A program made the translations under genes and the position numbers. DNA of 64,000 bases, from positions 1-64,000 of the forward strand of contig ONHW01000011.1 of assembly GCA_900317745.1 (NCBI GenBank), written 5' to 3'. This DNA is from an uncultured Bacteroidales bacterium (lineage in GTDB: Bacteria; Bacteroidota; Bacteroidia; Bacteroidales; Paludibacteraceae). The notes beneath the pieces are model-generated. The model searched no databases. It worked only from the letters and a program-made list of their open reading frames with translations, and was not told the DNA's origin. This document shows positions 36,643-44,761 of the stretch, in pieces (the first letter of the stretch is position 1; each line of letters begins with the position of its first letter).

Positions 36643-38010
36643 TCAACCCTCCCTAAATCCCTTCACCTGCACCCAAATCATCACGGCTGCCACCAGGGCG
36701 GATATCGTGTCGCTCACGGGGATGCTCCACCATACGCCCATGATCGGTTCGGGCTCGAACAGCAGCGGCATTATCAGTGCCAGCGGAATCAGAAACAGCA
36801 CCTGGCGGGTCAGACTCAGGAAGATTGATTTGCCTGCCATGCCGATGGAGGTGAAGAAGTTACCAGCCACCATCTGAAATCCTACCAGCAGCATTGAAGA
36901 CGACAATATACGCATCGGCAGGATCGTCTGCTCGATCAACACCTCGTCGTGGGTGAACAGCAGTACCATCCATCGCGGCACTATCTCGCCCAGCAGGAAC
37001 ACGCAGCCCATTACTATCGTGGCGCATACTGCCGTCAACTCAAAGGCACGCAACATGCGCTCGTACCGGCGCGCACCGTAGTTGTAGCCCACGATCGGCT
37101 GCATGCCTTGGTTCAAGCCCATCACAATCATTGCAAACACGAACACAAACCGGTTGATCACACCATACGAGGCGATTGCCATGTCGCCGCCGTATGCCTT
37201 GAACTGGTTGTTCAGTATGATGATCACAAAGCAGTGTGCTATGTTCATCAGGAACGGCGACAAACCGATAGCCAGTGCACGCTTGGTAATCACTGCGTCC
37301 AAACGCCATATACCTCGGTGAAAATGGATGATCTCCTTCGGATTCATATAGATCACCATCTGCCACAGCACCGCTATCGCCTGCGAGATGATCGTTGCCA
37401 ATGCTGCACCGCGTACACCCATATCCATCCCGAAGATCAGTATCGGATCCAGCACAATGTTGATGAACACAGCCACTATCGTCGCCACCATCGACGTGCG
37501 CGGGTGACCCATCGAACGGAGCATGCTGTTCAGTCCGAAGTAGATGTGCGTGAGGATGTTTCCCGCCAGGATGATCTCCATATACTCCCGTGCGTAACCG
37601 ATGGTCGCTTCGCTCGCGCCGAAGGCGTACAGGATCGGATCCATCCATATTAGACCTATGATCATTACCAGCGCGCCCAGCAAGGTGTTCAGTAGTATCA
37701 CGTTGCCCAATATGCGTCCGGCGGTGTTGTAATCTTTCTCGCCGAGTTTGATCGCCACCAGCGTGCTCGCACCTACGCCCACCAGCGTGCCGAATGCTGC
37801 ACAGATGTCCATAAACGGCTTCGCTACCGTCAACCCCGACAATGCCAGCGCACCGCAACCGTGACCGATAAAGATCGAGTCCACTATGTTGTATAGCGAA
37901 CTCGCGGTCATTGCTATGATTCCCGGCAGCGCATACTTGATTAGCAGGCTGCGGATGGATTCCGTGCCCAACTCGTCGGCTTTCAGGGGTGCTCTGTTGC
38001 GTCGTGCCAT
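36643..38010 (-). CDS. MATE-family efflux transporter (MepA-like)
   Basis: 455 residues with twelve predicted membrane segments. MATE segments: YALPGIIAMTASSLYNIVDSIFIGHG at the start, GVGASTLVAIKLGEKD, GLNSMLRSMGHPRTSM, GLNQGMQPIVGYNYGARRYERM. It probably exports cationic compounds with Na+ or H+ antiport. The substrate is not predictable. It has its own promoter. Confidence 0.93.
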   Translation of the reverse strand: MARRNRAPLKADELGTESIRSLLIKYALPGIIAMTASSLYNIVDSIFIGHGCGALALSGLTVAKPFMDICAAFGTLVGVGASTLVAIKLGEKDYNTAGRILGNVILLNTLLGALVMIIGLIWMDPILYAFGASEATIGYAREYMEIILAGNILTHIYFGLNSMLRSMGHPRTSMVATIVAVFINIVLDPILIFGMDMGVRGAALATIISQAIAVLWQMVIYMNPKEIIHFHRGIWRLDAVITKRALAIGLSPFLMNIAHCFVIIILNNQFKAYGGDMAIASYGVINRFVFVFAMIVMGLNQGMQPIVGYNYGARRYERMLRAFELTAVCATIVMGCVFLLGEIVPRWMVLLFTHDEVLIEQTILPMRILSSSMLLVGFQMVAGNFFTSIGMAGKSIFLSLTRQVLFLIPLALIMPLLFEPEPIMGVWWSIPVSDTISALVAAVMIWVQVKGFREG

Positions 38011-38055
38011 GTGCGGACTATAGGGTGTTCGTCTTTGTCTTTTTGATTAACTTTG

Positions 38056-38087
38056 CAAAGATACAAAAAAAAACTGAATTATGCAAA
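38056..38087 (-). promoter_or_regulatory. MATE gene promoter
   Basis: On the minus strand TTTG (38087-38084), 20 bases, TATCTTTG (38063-38056), 46 bases before the ATG. A full consensus match. Confidence 0.75.
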
Positions 38088-38159
38088 TAATTCACGAAAA
38101 TAATCGTCCGACCATTTGGAGATAGCATAAAAATGCATATCAGCCAATCTTCCCGAACG

Positions 38160-38220
38160 AAAAAACGTTCCGTTCCATCGGGGGTTTATCGAGGGAATAT
38201 CGAAGGTTTATCGTGGGTGT
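38160..38220 (+). repeat. Head-plus-iteron element, copy 3
   Basis: Head AAAAAACGTTCCGTTCC (38160-38176), then ATCGGGGGTTT, ATCGAGGGAAT, ATCGAAGGTTT, ATCGTGGGTGT. It is 124 bases upstream of the YqeY gene, pointing toward it. Head identical to copy 2. Confidence 0.85.
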
Positions 38221-38278
38221 TGACAGGTGATGTGCGGCTGCATTTTTTGGTAGGCTTGTATTTTTTTATGACGAAAAA

Positions 38279-38310
38279 CTTGCAAATGTCAAAAAATTGT
38301 TGTAACTTTG
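38279..38310 (+). promoter_or_regulatory. YqeY gene promoter
   Basis: CTTG at 38279-38282, 20 bases, TAACTTTG at 38303-38310, 34 bases before the ATG at 38344. Confidence 0.65.
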
Positions 38311-38343
38311 CAGTCAAACATTCAGAACACAAAACAACAAGAT

Positions 38344-38790
38344 ATGAAAAACGAAATGAATGCCTTGATCATGGAGGCAATGAAGAACCATGATTCCGTT
38401 CGCACAGAAACGCTGCGCGCTATCAAAAGTGCTTTCCTCAACTGGCAAACAAGCAAGGAGAACGCCGGCAAAGAACTGACCGATGCAGACGAGATACAGA
38501 TCATCAAAAAGATGGTCAAACAACGCCAAGAGTCTGTTGAGCAATACATTGCCGCCGGACGACAGGAACTCGCCGATGCCGAGAAAGCGCAGATAGATGT
38601 GCTCGAGACTTTCCTGCCCAAGGCTGCCTCCGAGGAAGATATCCTCCGCGCCTTCCGTCAAGCCAAAGAAGCTAACGGCTGGGAGGCGGAGAAGAAGAAC
38701 ATGGGTCTGTTCGTCAAAGCTATCAAAGCCGCACTGCCCAATGCCGACGGCAAGATGGTGGCACAGGTCGTACAAAGCCAACTGGCGTAA
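38344..38790 (+). CDS. GatB/YqeY-domain protein
   Basis: 148 residues from the ATG at 38344 (MKNEMNALIMEAMKNHDSVR). A longer frame from 38308 would start inside the promoter's initiation region and is rejected. YqeY features: RTETLRAIKSAFLNWQ, IQIIKKMVKQRQESVEQY, AEKAQIDVLETFLPK and the C-terminal GKMVAQVVQSQL. It resembles the tail domain of amidotransferase GatB, but its role as a free protein is unclear. The stop is 4 bases from the stop of the convergent epimerase gene. Confidence 0.92.
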   Translation: MKNEMNALIMEAMKNHDSVRTETLRAIKSAFLNWQTSKENAGKELTDADEIQIIKKMVKQRQESVEQYIAAGRQELADAEKAQIDVLETFLPKAASEEDILRAFRQAKEANGWEAEKKNMGLFVKAIKAALPNADGKMVAQVVQSQLA

Positions 38791-38794
38791 ATTC

Positions 38795-39931
38795 TCAACT
38801 TGCTGACAGCCGTTCAATGAGCTCGAGGCACATTCTGGAATTGTGATACGGGCATTTCCAGAAACCTGCTTTGTCCTCGTTGCGGTTTGGCGTGCCGTCC
38901 GGCAGCACCTCCCAGTACCACTCGCCATGCTCTCGGTCAATCAGGAAGTTCTGGATATAGCTATACGTTCGGTCTGCCTGCTCCCAGGCTGCCTGTTCGT
39001 TAGTCATCTGCCAAAGGTTGACAAAGCCTACAACGGCTTCGGCTTCTTCCCACCATGTGCGCTCGCCTATTGAGCCGTCGGCGTACAATCCTTCCGTTGC
39101 GGCTTGCGCCAAGAGGCTAACCGTGTCATTGCAATCCGTGCCGATAACCCCCGCAGCTTCCTTGAGCAACCATGAGCACTCGATGTCATGACCGGCGCTG
39201 TATTGCTGCCCCGTAGGCTGCCACTGCCGGTTGAAGAATAGTCCGAGGTGCCCGGACGGAAGGATGATATGGCGTTGCATGGTGTCGATTAGCGACAACA
39301 GTGCCTCGCGCACTTCGGTGGTGGGCGCGATGCGGTAGTAGTTCGTGTAAGCTTCCAGCACATGCAGGTTGGTGTTCTGCGACTTGACGGCATTCTCATC
39401 CTTGTCGCTCAGACGCATGTCGGCTACCGGTTGCCAGTCGCGTGAGGCAGCTTCCACGTAACCGCCGTACTGAAAGTCACGCCCATAGCGCTCCAGTGCG
39501 CGGAAGAACGACTCCGCTATTGGTCGGGCAGTCTCATCGCCCGTGGCGCGTATATACTCGCTGAAAGCATACAGCATGAACGCCTGCGCATAGAATTGCT
39601 TGTGCGTGTCCTGCGGTTTGCCCTCTGCCGTGACCGACCAATAGCAACCGCCGTACTCCCGGTCGATAAAGTGCGCTTCGATATACCGTTTAGCCCAATA
39701 GGCAGCCTCCAGATACGCAGGCTCATGCAGCACGCGGTAGGCAGCAGAGAAAGCCCAGAGCAGCCTTGCGTTGAGCACAGCTCCGCGTTCGGCATCCGTA
39801 TGCAGACGGTCGTAACCGTCACGGCGACCGTAGAAACCGCCGTTCGGGTCGCGCATCTTGTGCAACCAGTAGGGTAGAATGTTCTGCTCAAGCAATTGCT
39901 GAGCAGACAGGCGAAGATCAGACGGATTCAT
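38795..39931 (-). CDS. AGE-family mannobiose/cellobiose 2-epimerase
   Basis: 378 residues from the ATG at 39931 (MNPSDLRLSAQQL), which overlaps the symporter's stop by 14 bases. A longer frame from 40006 runs into symporter coding sequence. (alpha/alpha)6-barrel family with three His segments expected for the active site: NTNLHVLEAYTNYYR, AGHDIECSWLL and CPYHNSRMCLE. It epimerises the reducing-end sugar of beta-1,4-disaccharides. In B. fragilis the homologue turns mannobiose into mannosyl-glucose for a GH130 phosphorylase, and the GH130 gene here is two genes upstream. It is the last gene of mannan unit 2. Confidence 0.92.
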   Translation of the reverse strand: MNPSDLRLSAQQLLEQNILPYWLHKMRDPNGGFYGRRDGYDRLHTDAERGAVLNARLLWAFSAAYRVLHEPAYLEAAYWAKRYIEAHFIDREYGGCYWSVTAEGKPQDTHKQFYAQAFMLYAFSEYIRATGDETARPIAESFFRALERYGRDFQYGGYVEAASRDWQPVADMRLSDKDENAVKSQNTNLHVLEAYTNYYRIAPTTEVREALLSLIDTMQRHIILPSGHLGLFFNRQWQPTGQQYSAGHDIECSWLLKEAAGVIGTDCNDTVSLLAQAATEGLYADGSIGERTWWEEAEAVVGFVNLWQMTNEQAAWEQADRTYSYIQNFLIDREHGEWYWEVLPDGTPNRNEDKAGFWKCPYHNSRMCLELIERLSAS

Positions 39932-41351
39932 GGGCGCGACGGGTTTGCAGTTGCTCATCAATCTCGCGCATACGCGCAGTGGTGAGCGGGTAGAACGATA
40001 CAACAACTATAGCTGTCACACTGACAGCTGCCGGTATGAATGACATAAGGCATCTGAGGCACATCAGCGCAGCCTCAGGCTGACCGGCAAAATCCGCAGC
40101 TGCGGTGAGAGCCGGATCGGTGATATATCCGAAGGCCGCCAGTAGCCACAGTGCTGCCGAACCGCCAATGGCACCGCCGAACTTCTGCGCCATACTCGAT
40201 GAGGAGAAGATCAGCCCTGTGCTGGCTGTACGGAAACGTTGTTCGGCATAATCGCTCACATCGGCGTACATGCTCCACACCAGCGGTGACATAACACCTG
40301 TAAGAACGGATATGAGCACCTGCGCAACAAGCATCAGCCAGAAACCTGCGGGTGACACAGGGATAAAGAAGAACAGCACACTCAATATACACAAGCCAAT
40401 ATTGACAGCGATGAACGTGGACTTCTTGCCAAACCGTGCTGCCAAAGGTACGCACAATGCCACACCTATCATGTTCGACACCTCGCCTACGGCCAAGAAT
40501 AGACCTGCGTAGAAGAGGAATTGAAAATTGAAAGATGAAAATTGAAAGTTCAGTGTTGCGCCTTGTGGGATAATATCGGCAAAATAATAAGCCACCGTAG
40601 CGCCGCGTACGGTGCAGAACAGATTGAAGCACAACGCTGCACCGATGAGCAGCCACCAGGGTCTGTTACATAGCAAGGCTTTGAAATCCGAACCGATAGA
40701 TACTGTGGAAACAGTCTTAAGTTCTTCTCTGGTGAGCAGGAAACAAACGATGAACAGTACGAAGCAAGCCACGGCAATCACTACCATCGCCCGGAACCAT
40801 CCTTGAGGGCTATTGTACCCGCCGAGGACGTTACACAGCGGCTCCCACAGGAAGAGCGCGAGGAACGAACCGCCATAGGCGAAGAACATGCGGAAGGAGG
40901 AATAGACCGTTTTCTCGTTGCTGTCAGCAGTCATCACGCCAAGCATCGCGCCGTATGGCACATTGATACCTGTATAAACGGTCATCATGAGGATATACGT
41001 GACGTACGCCCATACAAGTTTGGCTCCGTACGACCAATCAGGTGTGGTGAAGAGCAGGATTCCAGCAATGGAGAACAGCGGCGCCACAAACAGCAGGTAC
41101 GGGCGGTACTTCCCCCAACGCGTACGGGTGCGGTCGGCCAGAATGCCCATCATTGGATCGCTCACCGCGTCCCATATCCGCGTGACGAGCAGGATGATAC
41201 CGGCATCCTTGAGCGAGAGCCCGAAGATATTGCTGTAGAAAAACGGCAGGTAGTACGAGAATATCTTCCAGAACATCGAGGAAGACATGTCACCGAAGCC
41301 GTAACCAATGTGGCGAAGCCAATTTATATTTACTATTTTACCATTTACCAT
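39918..41351 (-). CDS. GPH-family MFS disaccharide symporter
   Basis: 477 residues, twelve membrane segments. GPH-family features: YGFGDMSSSMFWKIFSYYLP, TRIWDAVSDPMMGILADRTR and RWGKYRPYLL. It likely carries mannobiose or short mannan oligosaccharides through the inner membrane with a cation. Two oddities come from repeat DNA. The start MVNGKIVNI is encoded by ATGGTAA-type heptamers, so the true start may be a later codon. An insert TLNFQFSSFNFQF in mid-protein is encoded by four ATTGAAA heptamers (40520-40547). Confidence 0.92.
   Translation of the reverse strand: MVNGKIVNINWLRHIGYGFGDMSSSMFWKIFSYYLPFFYSNIFGLSLKDAGIILLVTRIWDAVSDPMMGILADRTRTRWGKYRPYLLFVAPLFSIAGILLFTTPDWSYGAKLVWAYVTYILMMTVYTGINVPYGAMLGVMTADSNEKTVYSSFRMFFAYGGSFLALFLWEPLCNVLGGYNSPQGWFRAMVVIAVACFVLFIVCFLLTREELKTVSTVSIGSDFKALLCNRPWWLLIGAALCFNLFCTVRGATVAYYFADIIPQGATLNFQFSSFNFQFLFYAGLFLAVGEVSNMIGVALCVPLAARFGKKSTFIAVNIGLCILSVLFFFIPVSPAGFWLMLVAQVLISVLTGVMSPLVWSMYADVSDYAEQRFRTASTGLIFSSSSMAQKFGGAIGGSAALWLLAAFGYITDPALTAAADFAGQPEAALMCLRCLMSFIPAAVSVTAIVVVSFYPLTTARMREIDEQLQTRRAHESV
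40520..40547. repeat. In-gene heptamer array in the symporter
   Basis: ATTGAAA, ATTGAAA, GATGAAA, ATTGAAA: four seven-base units, 28 bases, coding on the minus strand for NFQFSSFNFQF. Confidence 0.9.
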
Positions 41352-41369
41352 TTACTATTTACCATTTTG
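41327..41369. repeat. Heptamer array covering the symporter start
   Basis: Repeated TTTACCA, TTTACTA and TTACTAT units fill the gap between the GH130 stop and the symporter and run into the symporter's first codons (CAT at 41349-41351). The units are the same as those inside GH130 at 41931-41966. Confidence 0.85.
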
Positions 41370-42608
41370 TTATTTGGTCATTTGGCGGTTTTTTGCCACA
41401 AGGGCTTTGATGGTTTCTACAGAAGCGGTAGTGGTCAATCCGTCCTCTGGCGTGTGGAGGCAGTAATCAATCAGTTGGTCAACGGTTGTGGTGGCAACAT
41501 GCAGACGCGTGTCGGCGGAAGCGTAATAGATGAACACCTTGCCTCCATTCTCGATCCATCCGTTGGCGAAGGCTACGTTCATCACATCGCCTATGTACTC
41601 ACTGCCCTCGGGAACGAGAAACCATCCACCGGGTTTGGCAATGATGCGTGTGGGATCATCCAGGGCTGTCATATACATGTAGAGCACATAGCGCAGACCG
41701 CTGGCGGTGTTGCGTACGCCGTGGGCGAGGTGCAACCAGCCTTGGGCGGTCTTGATGGGCGCAGGTCCTTCGCCGTTCTTAACCTCATATACGGTGTGGT
41801 AATTACGTCCGAAGATGATCCGCTCGTTGCGAACCTCGGCGTGAGTGATATCGTCGGTGAGCGTCCAGCCTATGCCGCCACCTTTGCCCGTGTCTATAAA
41901 GCCGTCTTGAGGACGGGTGTAGAGTGCATACCATTTACCATTTACACATTTACCATTTACCATTTGCGTGCGGATAAACTCAGGGTGCAGCACCACATTA
42001 CGCTGCTGGCAGAGTGACTTGAGATCAGGCAGACGCTCCCAGTTCTTGAGGTCTTTGGTGCGCGCTATGCCTGCTGCAGCGGTAGCGGCAGAGGTGTCGA
42101 AGGGCTTTGTCTCGTCGTGACGCTCCACGCAGAACACGCCGTATATCCAGCCGTCCTCGTGGCGGGTGAGACGCATGTCATAGACGTTGGTGGCAGGTGC
42201 GTTGTTGCCGTCGGGCATAGTGACGGGTTCGTCCCAGAACCGCCAGCCGTCAATGCCGTTGTCACTCTGTGCTACAGCGAAAAACGACTTGCGATCGGCA
42301 CCCTCAACGCGGGCTACCACCGTATATTTGCCCTCGAACAGGATAGCACCGGCGTTCAGCACCGCGTTCATCATGATACGTTGCATCAGGTGCGGGTTGG
42401 TCTGCTCGCACAGGTCGTAACGCCACTCGAGCGGCGTATGCTCGGCGGTGAGAATAGGGTATTTGTACTTGGTGTATATACCGTTGGGAAGTTGAACGTT
42501 GAACGTTGAATGTTGAGCGTTTTCGTATCCGATGGGTTCGTTCTTGCGGTTAAGCAGCGCCTCGTGTGCGGCACGAAGAGCGGCAAGCTTATTTGACCAT
42601 TGTTCCAT
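41370..42608 (-). CDS. GH130 4-O-beta-D-mannosyl-D-glucose phosphorylase
   Basis: 412 residues from the ATG at 42608 (an ATG two codons upstream is also open), overlapping the esterase stop. Five-bladed-propeller GH130_1 features: NVYDMRLTRHEDGW (the Asp is the likely general acid), NVVLHPEF, YTRPQDGFIDTGKGGGIGW, FGRNYHTVYEVKNGEGPAPI, GDVMNVAFANGW and YYASADTRLHVATT. It phosphorolyses mannosyl-glucose to mannose-1-phosphate and glucose in the cytoplasm. Two inserts come from heptamer DNA: NAQHSTFNVQL (42491-42518) near the N-terminus and MVNGKCVNGK (41931-41966) directly between HPEF and YTRPQ, a conserved stretch. B. fragilis MGP is about 390 residues, which fits roughly 20 inserted residues. 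Confidence 0.93.
   Translation of the reverse strand: MEQWSNKLAALRAAHEALLNRKNEPIGYENAQHSTFNVQLPNGIYTKYKYPILTAEHTPLEWRYDLCEQTNPHLMQRIMMNAVLNAGAILFEGKYTVVARVEGADRKSFFAVAQSDNGIDGWRFWDEPVTMPDGNNAPATNVYDMRLTRHEDGWIYGVFCVERHDETKPFDTSAATAAAGIARTKDLKNWERLPDLKSLCQQRNVVLHPEFIRTQMVNGKCVNGKWYALYTRPQDGFIDTGKGGGIGWTLTDDITHAEVRNERIIFGRNYHTVYEVKNGEGPAPIKTAQGWLHLAHGVRNTASGLRYVLYMYMTALDDPTRIIAKPGGWFLVPEGSEYIGDVMNVAFANGWIENGGKVFIYYASADTRLHVATTTVDQLIDYCLHTPEDGLTTTASVETIKALVAKNRQMTK
41931..41966. repeat. In-gene heptamer array 1 in GH130
   Basis: CCATTTA, CCATTTA, CACATTTA (8), CCATTTA, CCATTTG: 36 bases, encoding MVNGKCVNGK on the minus strand. Total length is a multiple of three, so the frame is kept. Confidence 0.9.
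42491..42518. repeat. In-gene heptamer array 2 in GH130
   Basis: GTTGAAC, GTTGAAC, GTTGAAT, GTTGAGC: four units encoding AQHSTFNVQ on the minus strand. A GTTGAGT version of the same unit is in the gene at the right edge (61040-61074). Confidence 0.9.
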
Positions 42609-44742
42609 TTGCATTGAATTTTACGTTGTTATGAATAATATACAATTGTCCGTCACGCAGCACTTTGCTTGCGGCAGGTTGTTGATTGCCAGCCATTAGC
42701 AAGTCTGTGCCGGTACTATTTGTATGCGCCTTGAAGAAAGCCATAAACCGGCTGTACCAATCATTGGCAGCCTGATGCATCAGTTCGGGGTTGAAGATCA
42801 GTTGTTTGTCGGTGCTCTGGAGGTTGTTGTAGGGGGCTATGTTCGTGTGCGGCGGGCAGACGTTGTCCTGCAGTCCGATGCAAGCCAGCGTGGGTGAGGA
42901 TATGACGGTAGCGAGGTTCTTGGTGTCGAAATACGAGAGGAACGCAAACATCTCAGCATCGGTCATTGTGCCTTGGTTCTCGCGGGCTACGTATGCCGGC
43001 CAGTTGGTTATCTCAAAGTAGTCGGGAAAATCGCCAAGGAACGCAATAGCCGGAGCAATAGCGCGGAACGGGTAATCGGAGAGTGCTGCTGCCGCATAGG
43101 TGAACGCTCCGCCCTGACTCTGTCCTTCGGCAAACAGATTGGTCATATCGCTGGTGCTGCGTGTAGCCATGAAGCGGACGGCCTGCACGCAATCCATGAA
43201 CGCACCGCGGTAGTAGTAAGAGTCTTTGTCGCCGAAATTGAAGGCAAACCAGTCGCCGTAGGTGTTGACAAAATCGCCTTTGCCATCCGCCTCGCGCTCA
43301 TCTGCAGCGCGGTTGTTGATGTTCTGCCCTCGGGTGGAGAGGAAGAACTCGGCATAGGTCGGTTCGGCATCGCCTGACGGGCAGTAGGGCTTAACGTCCT
43401 GACCGCCGGGACGATAACCGCTGTCGTAACCGGCATAGTGCATGATTACGGGGTGCTTTTGCCCGTCAGTGGGTTCGCAATAGTAACCGCGTACCACAAC
43501 CGGCTCGCCTGTCAGACCGTTGGGCACAGAGTTCATCTCCACCAGATACACCTTGCGAGTAGCCGTGCTCTTGGCGGTGATCTTGGTAAGCGTGGCGTTC
43601 ATGTCGATGTCTGCGAGTTGCGCCTTGGCTGCAGCCCAGAACGAGTCGAAGTCCGGTTGTTTGTCAGGAGCGGAAACAATGTCCGTAGGATCAATGCCGA
43701 ACACGAATGCGCGTGCCAGATCGTCGTTGACGATACAGGTCGCTTTGTAGAAGCCTGGAGCCAGATTGTCGTTGGTTGTCATAACGATATCCTGCGAAGC
43801 ACCTGCCGCCAACTCTTTGGTTGCGCTGAGTGAGGCAACGGTTACGGAGCGGTCGGTGGTTATCTCAACCTCCACGTTGGCGGTTACGGGTTCACCGTAT
43901 GGGTTTTCAATATGAATGGTTATGGCAGGTTTGGCGGTGAACACCCAGTTGTCCGTTACGGGCACAGCGAGCGTGAGCGGCTTGAGGTCGGCAGGGTTGA
44001 TGAGTAGTACCTCTGTCAGCGTATAGTTGCAGCCGCTGACGATCACTCCGTTCGCCTTGAGTTCGACAAGCATGGCTGCGGTGATGGTGTAGTCGTAGTA
44101 GCGGCCGCTGATTTGTGCCAGCGGTGCGTCCACTAATTCCGACCAGTCGCCAGTCTGCTTGAGTTGCAGTTGTGCGTTGGTGCTGAGGTCGGTGAACCGG
44201 CAGCGCAGCAGTTGTCCCTCGACTGCATTGGCGAACTTGCTTGCATTGATTGTTTGCCATGCGCCCCAGTTGTCGGGCATAACTATCGATCCGCTCCAGA
44301 TGGATTGTGTTGTGCCGGCTTCGGCTGGCGTATGCGTTAGGGTGATCTTTTCGGCAGTGTAGCCTGCGCCTTTCACTATGAGATAGTTGCCCGCCGTTAT
44401 GTTGTCAATCATCGCTTGCGTCAAGGCAATCGTCGCCTTGTGCGGAGCCGTTTTGCCGGAGAGACTGTAGTTGTGGGTGTCGGCAAAATCCACCCAATTC
44501 CATTCGGCATCCACGTATTGCAGATAGACCTGCGGCCACTCGGTGCCACTGCTGACAGCGGTGACATACACATTGATCTCGTCACCCGCCACGGCTGCCG
44601 ACAGGTCGGTCGATGCAATCTGCGCATAACCTGACGACCAGTCGTCCGCGCAGGTGAACGATTCGGAATAGAGGATCGTTTCTGCTGCCGAAAGTGCAGA
44701 GGCTACAGCCAGAGCAGCGAAGATGGAAAGTATCTTTTGCAT
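42589..44742 (-). CDS. Secreted CE7-type acetyl esterase with N-terminal modules and T9SS-like tail
   Basis: 717 residues. Signal peptide about 1-19. Two modules of the repeated locus-specific type (about 20-130 and 138-255, e.g. SIWSGSIVMPDNWGAW, GVIVSGCNYTLTEVLL). The CE7 alpha/beta-hydrolase domain spans about 340-665, with nucleophile Ser542 in GQSQGG, Asp626 in GLQDNVCPP and His656 in ELMHQAAND. The tail is KVLRDGQLYIIHNNVKFNAN. CE7 enzymes remove acetyl groups from acetylated sugars and oligosaccharides, and here the likely substrate is acetylated (gluco)mannan. The stop overlaps the GH130 start. Confidence 0.9.
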   Translation of the reverse strand: MQKILSIFAALAVASALSAAETILYSESFTCADDWSSGYAQIASTDLSAAVAGDEINVYVTAVSSGTEWPQVYLQYVDAEWNWVDFADTHNYSLSGKTAPHKATIALTQAMIDNITAGNYLIVKGAGYTAEKITLTHTPAEAGTTQSIWSGSIVMPDNWGAWQTINASKFANAVEGQLLRCRFTDLSTNAQLQLKQTGDWSELVDAPLAQISGRYYDYTITAAMLVELKANGVIVSGCNYTLTEVLLINPADLKPLTLAVPVTDNWVFTAKPAITIHIENPYGEPVTANVEVEITTDRSVTVASLSATKELAAGASQDIVMTTNDNLAPGFYKATCIVNDDLARAFVFGIDPTDIVSAPDKQPDFDSFWAAAKAQLADIDMNATLTKITAKSTATRKVYLVEMNSVPNGLTGEPVVVRGYYCEPTDGQKHPVIMHYAGYDSGYRPGGQDVKPYCPSGDAEPTYAEFFLSTRGQNINNRAADEREADGKGDFVNTYGDWFAFNFGDKDSYYYRGAFMDCVQAVRFMATRSTSDMTNLFAEGQSQGGAFTYAAAALSDYPFRAIAPAIAFLGDFPDYFEITNWPAYVARENQGTMTDAEMFAFLSYFDTKNLATVISSPTLACIGLQDNVCPPHTNIAPYNNLQSTDKQLIFNPELMHQAANDWYSRFMAFFKAHTNSTGTDLLMAGNQQPAASKVLRDGQLYIIHNNVKFNANGTMVK

Positions 44743-44761
44743 TGTATAAGTTTGTGATAGA

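Noticed and set aside
39931..40006. Longer epimerase start at 40006
   Set aside because: The extra 25 residues lie inside symporter coding sequence and match nothing in the AGE family. The ATG at 39931 gives the usual N-terminus.
40803..42017. 404-codon open frame on the plus strand
   Set aside because: Runs antisense across the symporter/GH130 boundary and the heptamer spacer. Both real genes are certain.
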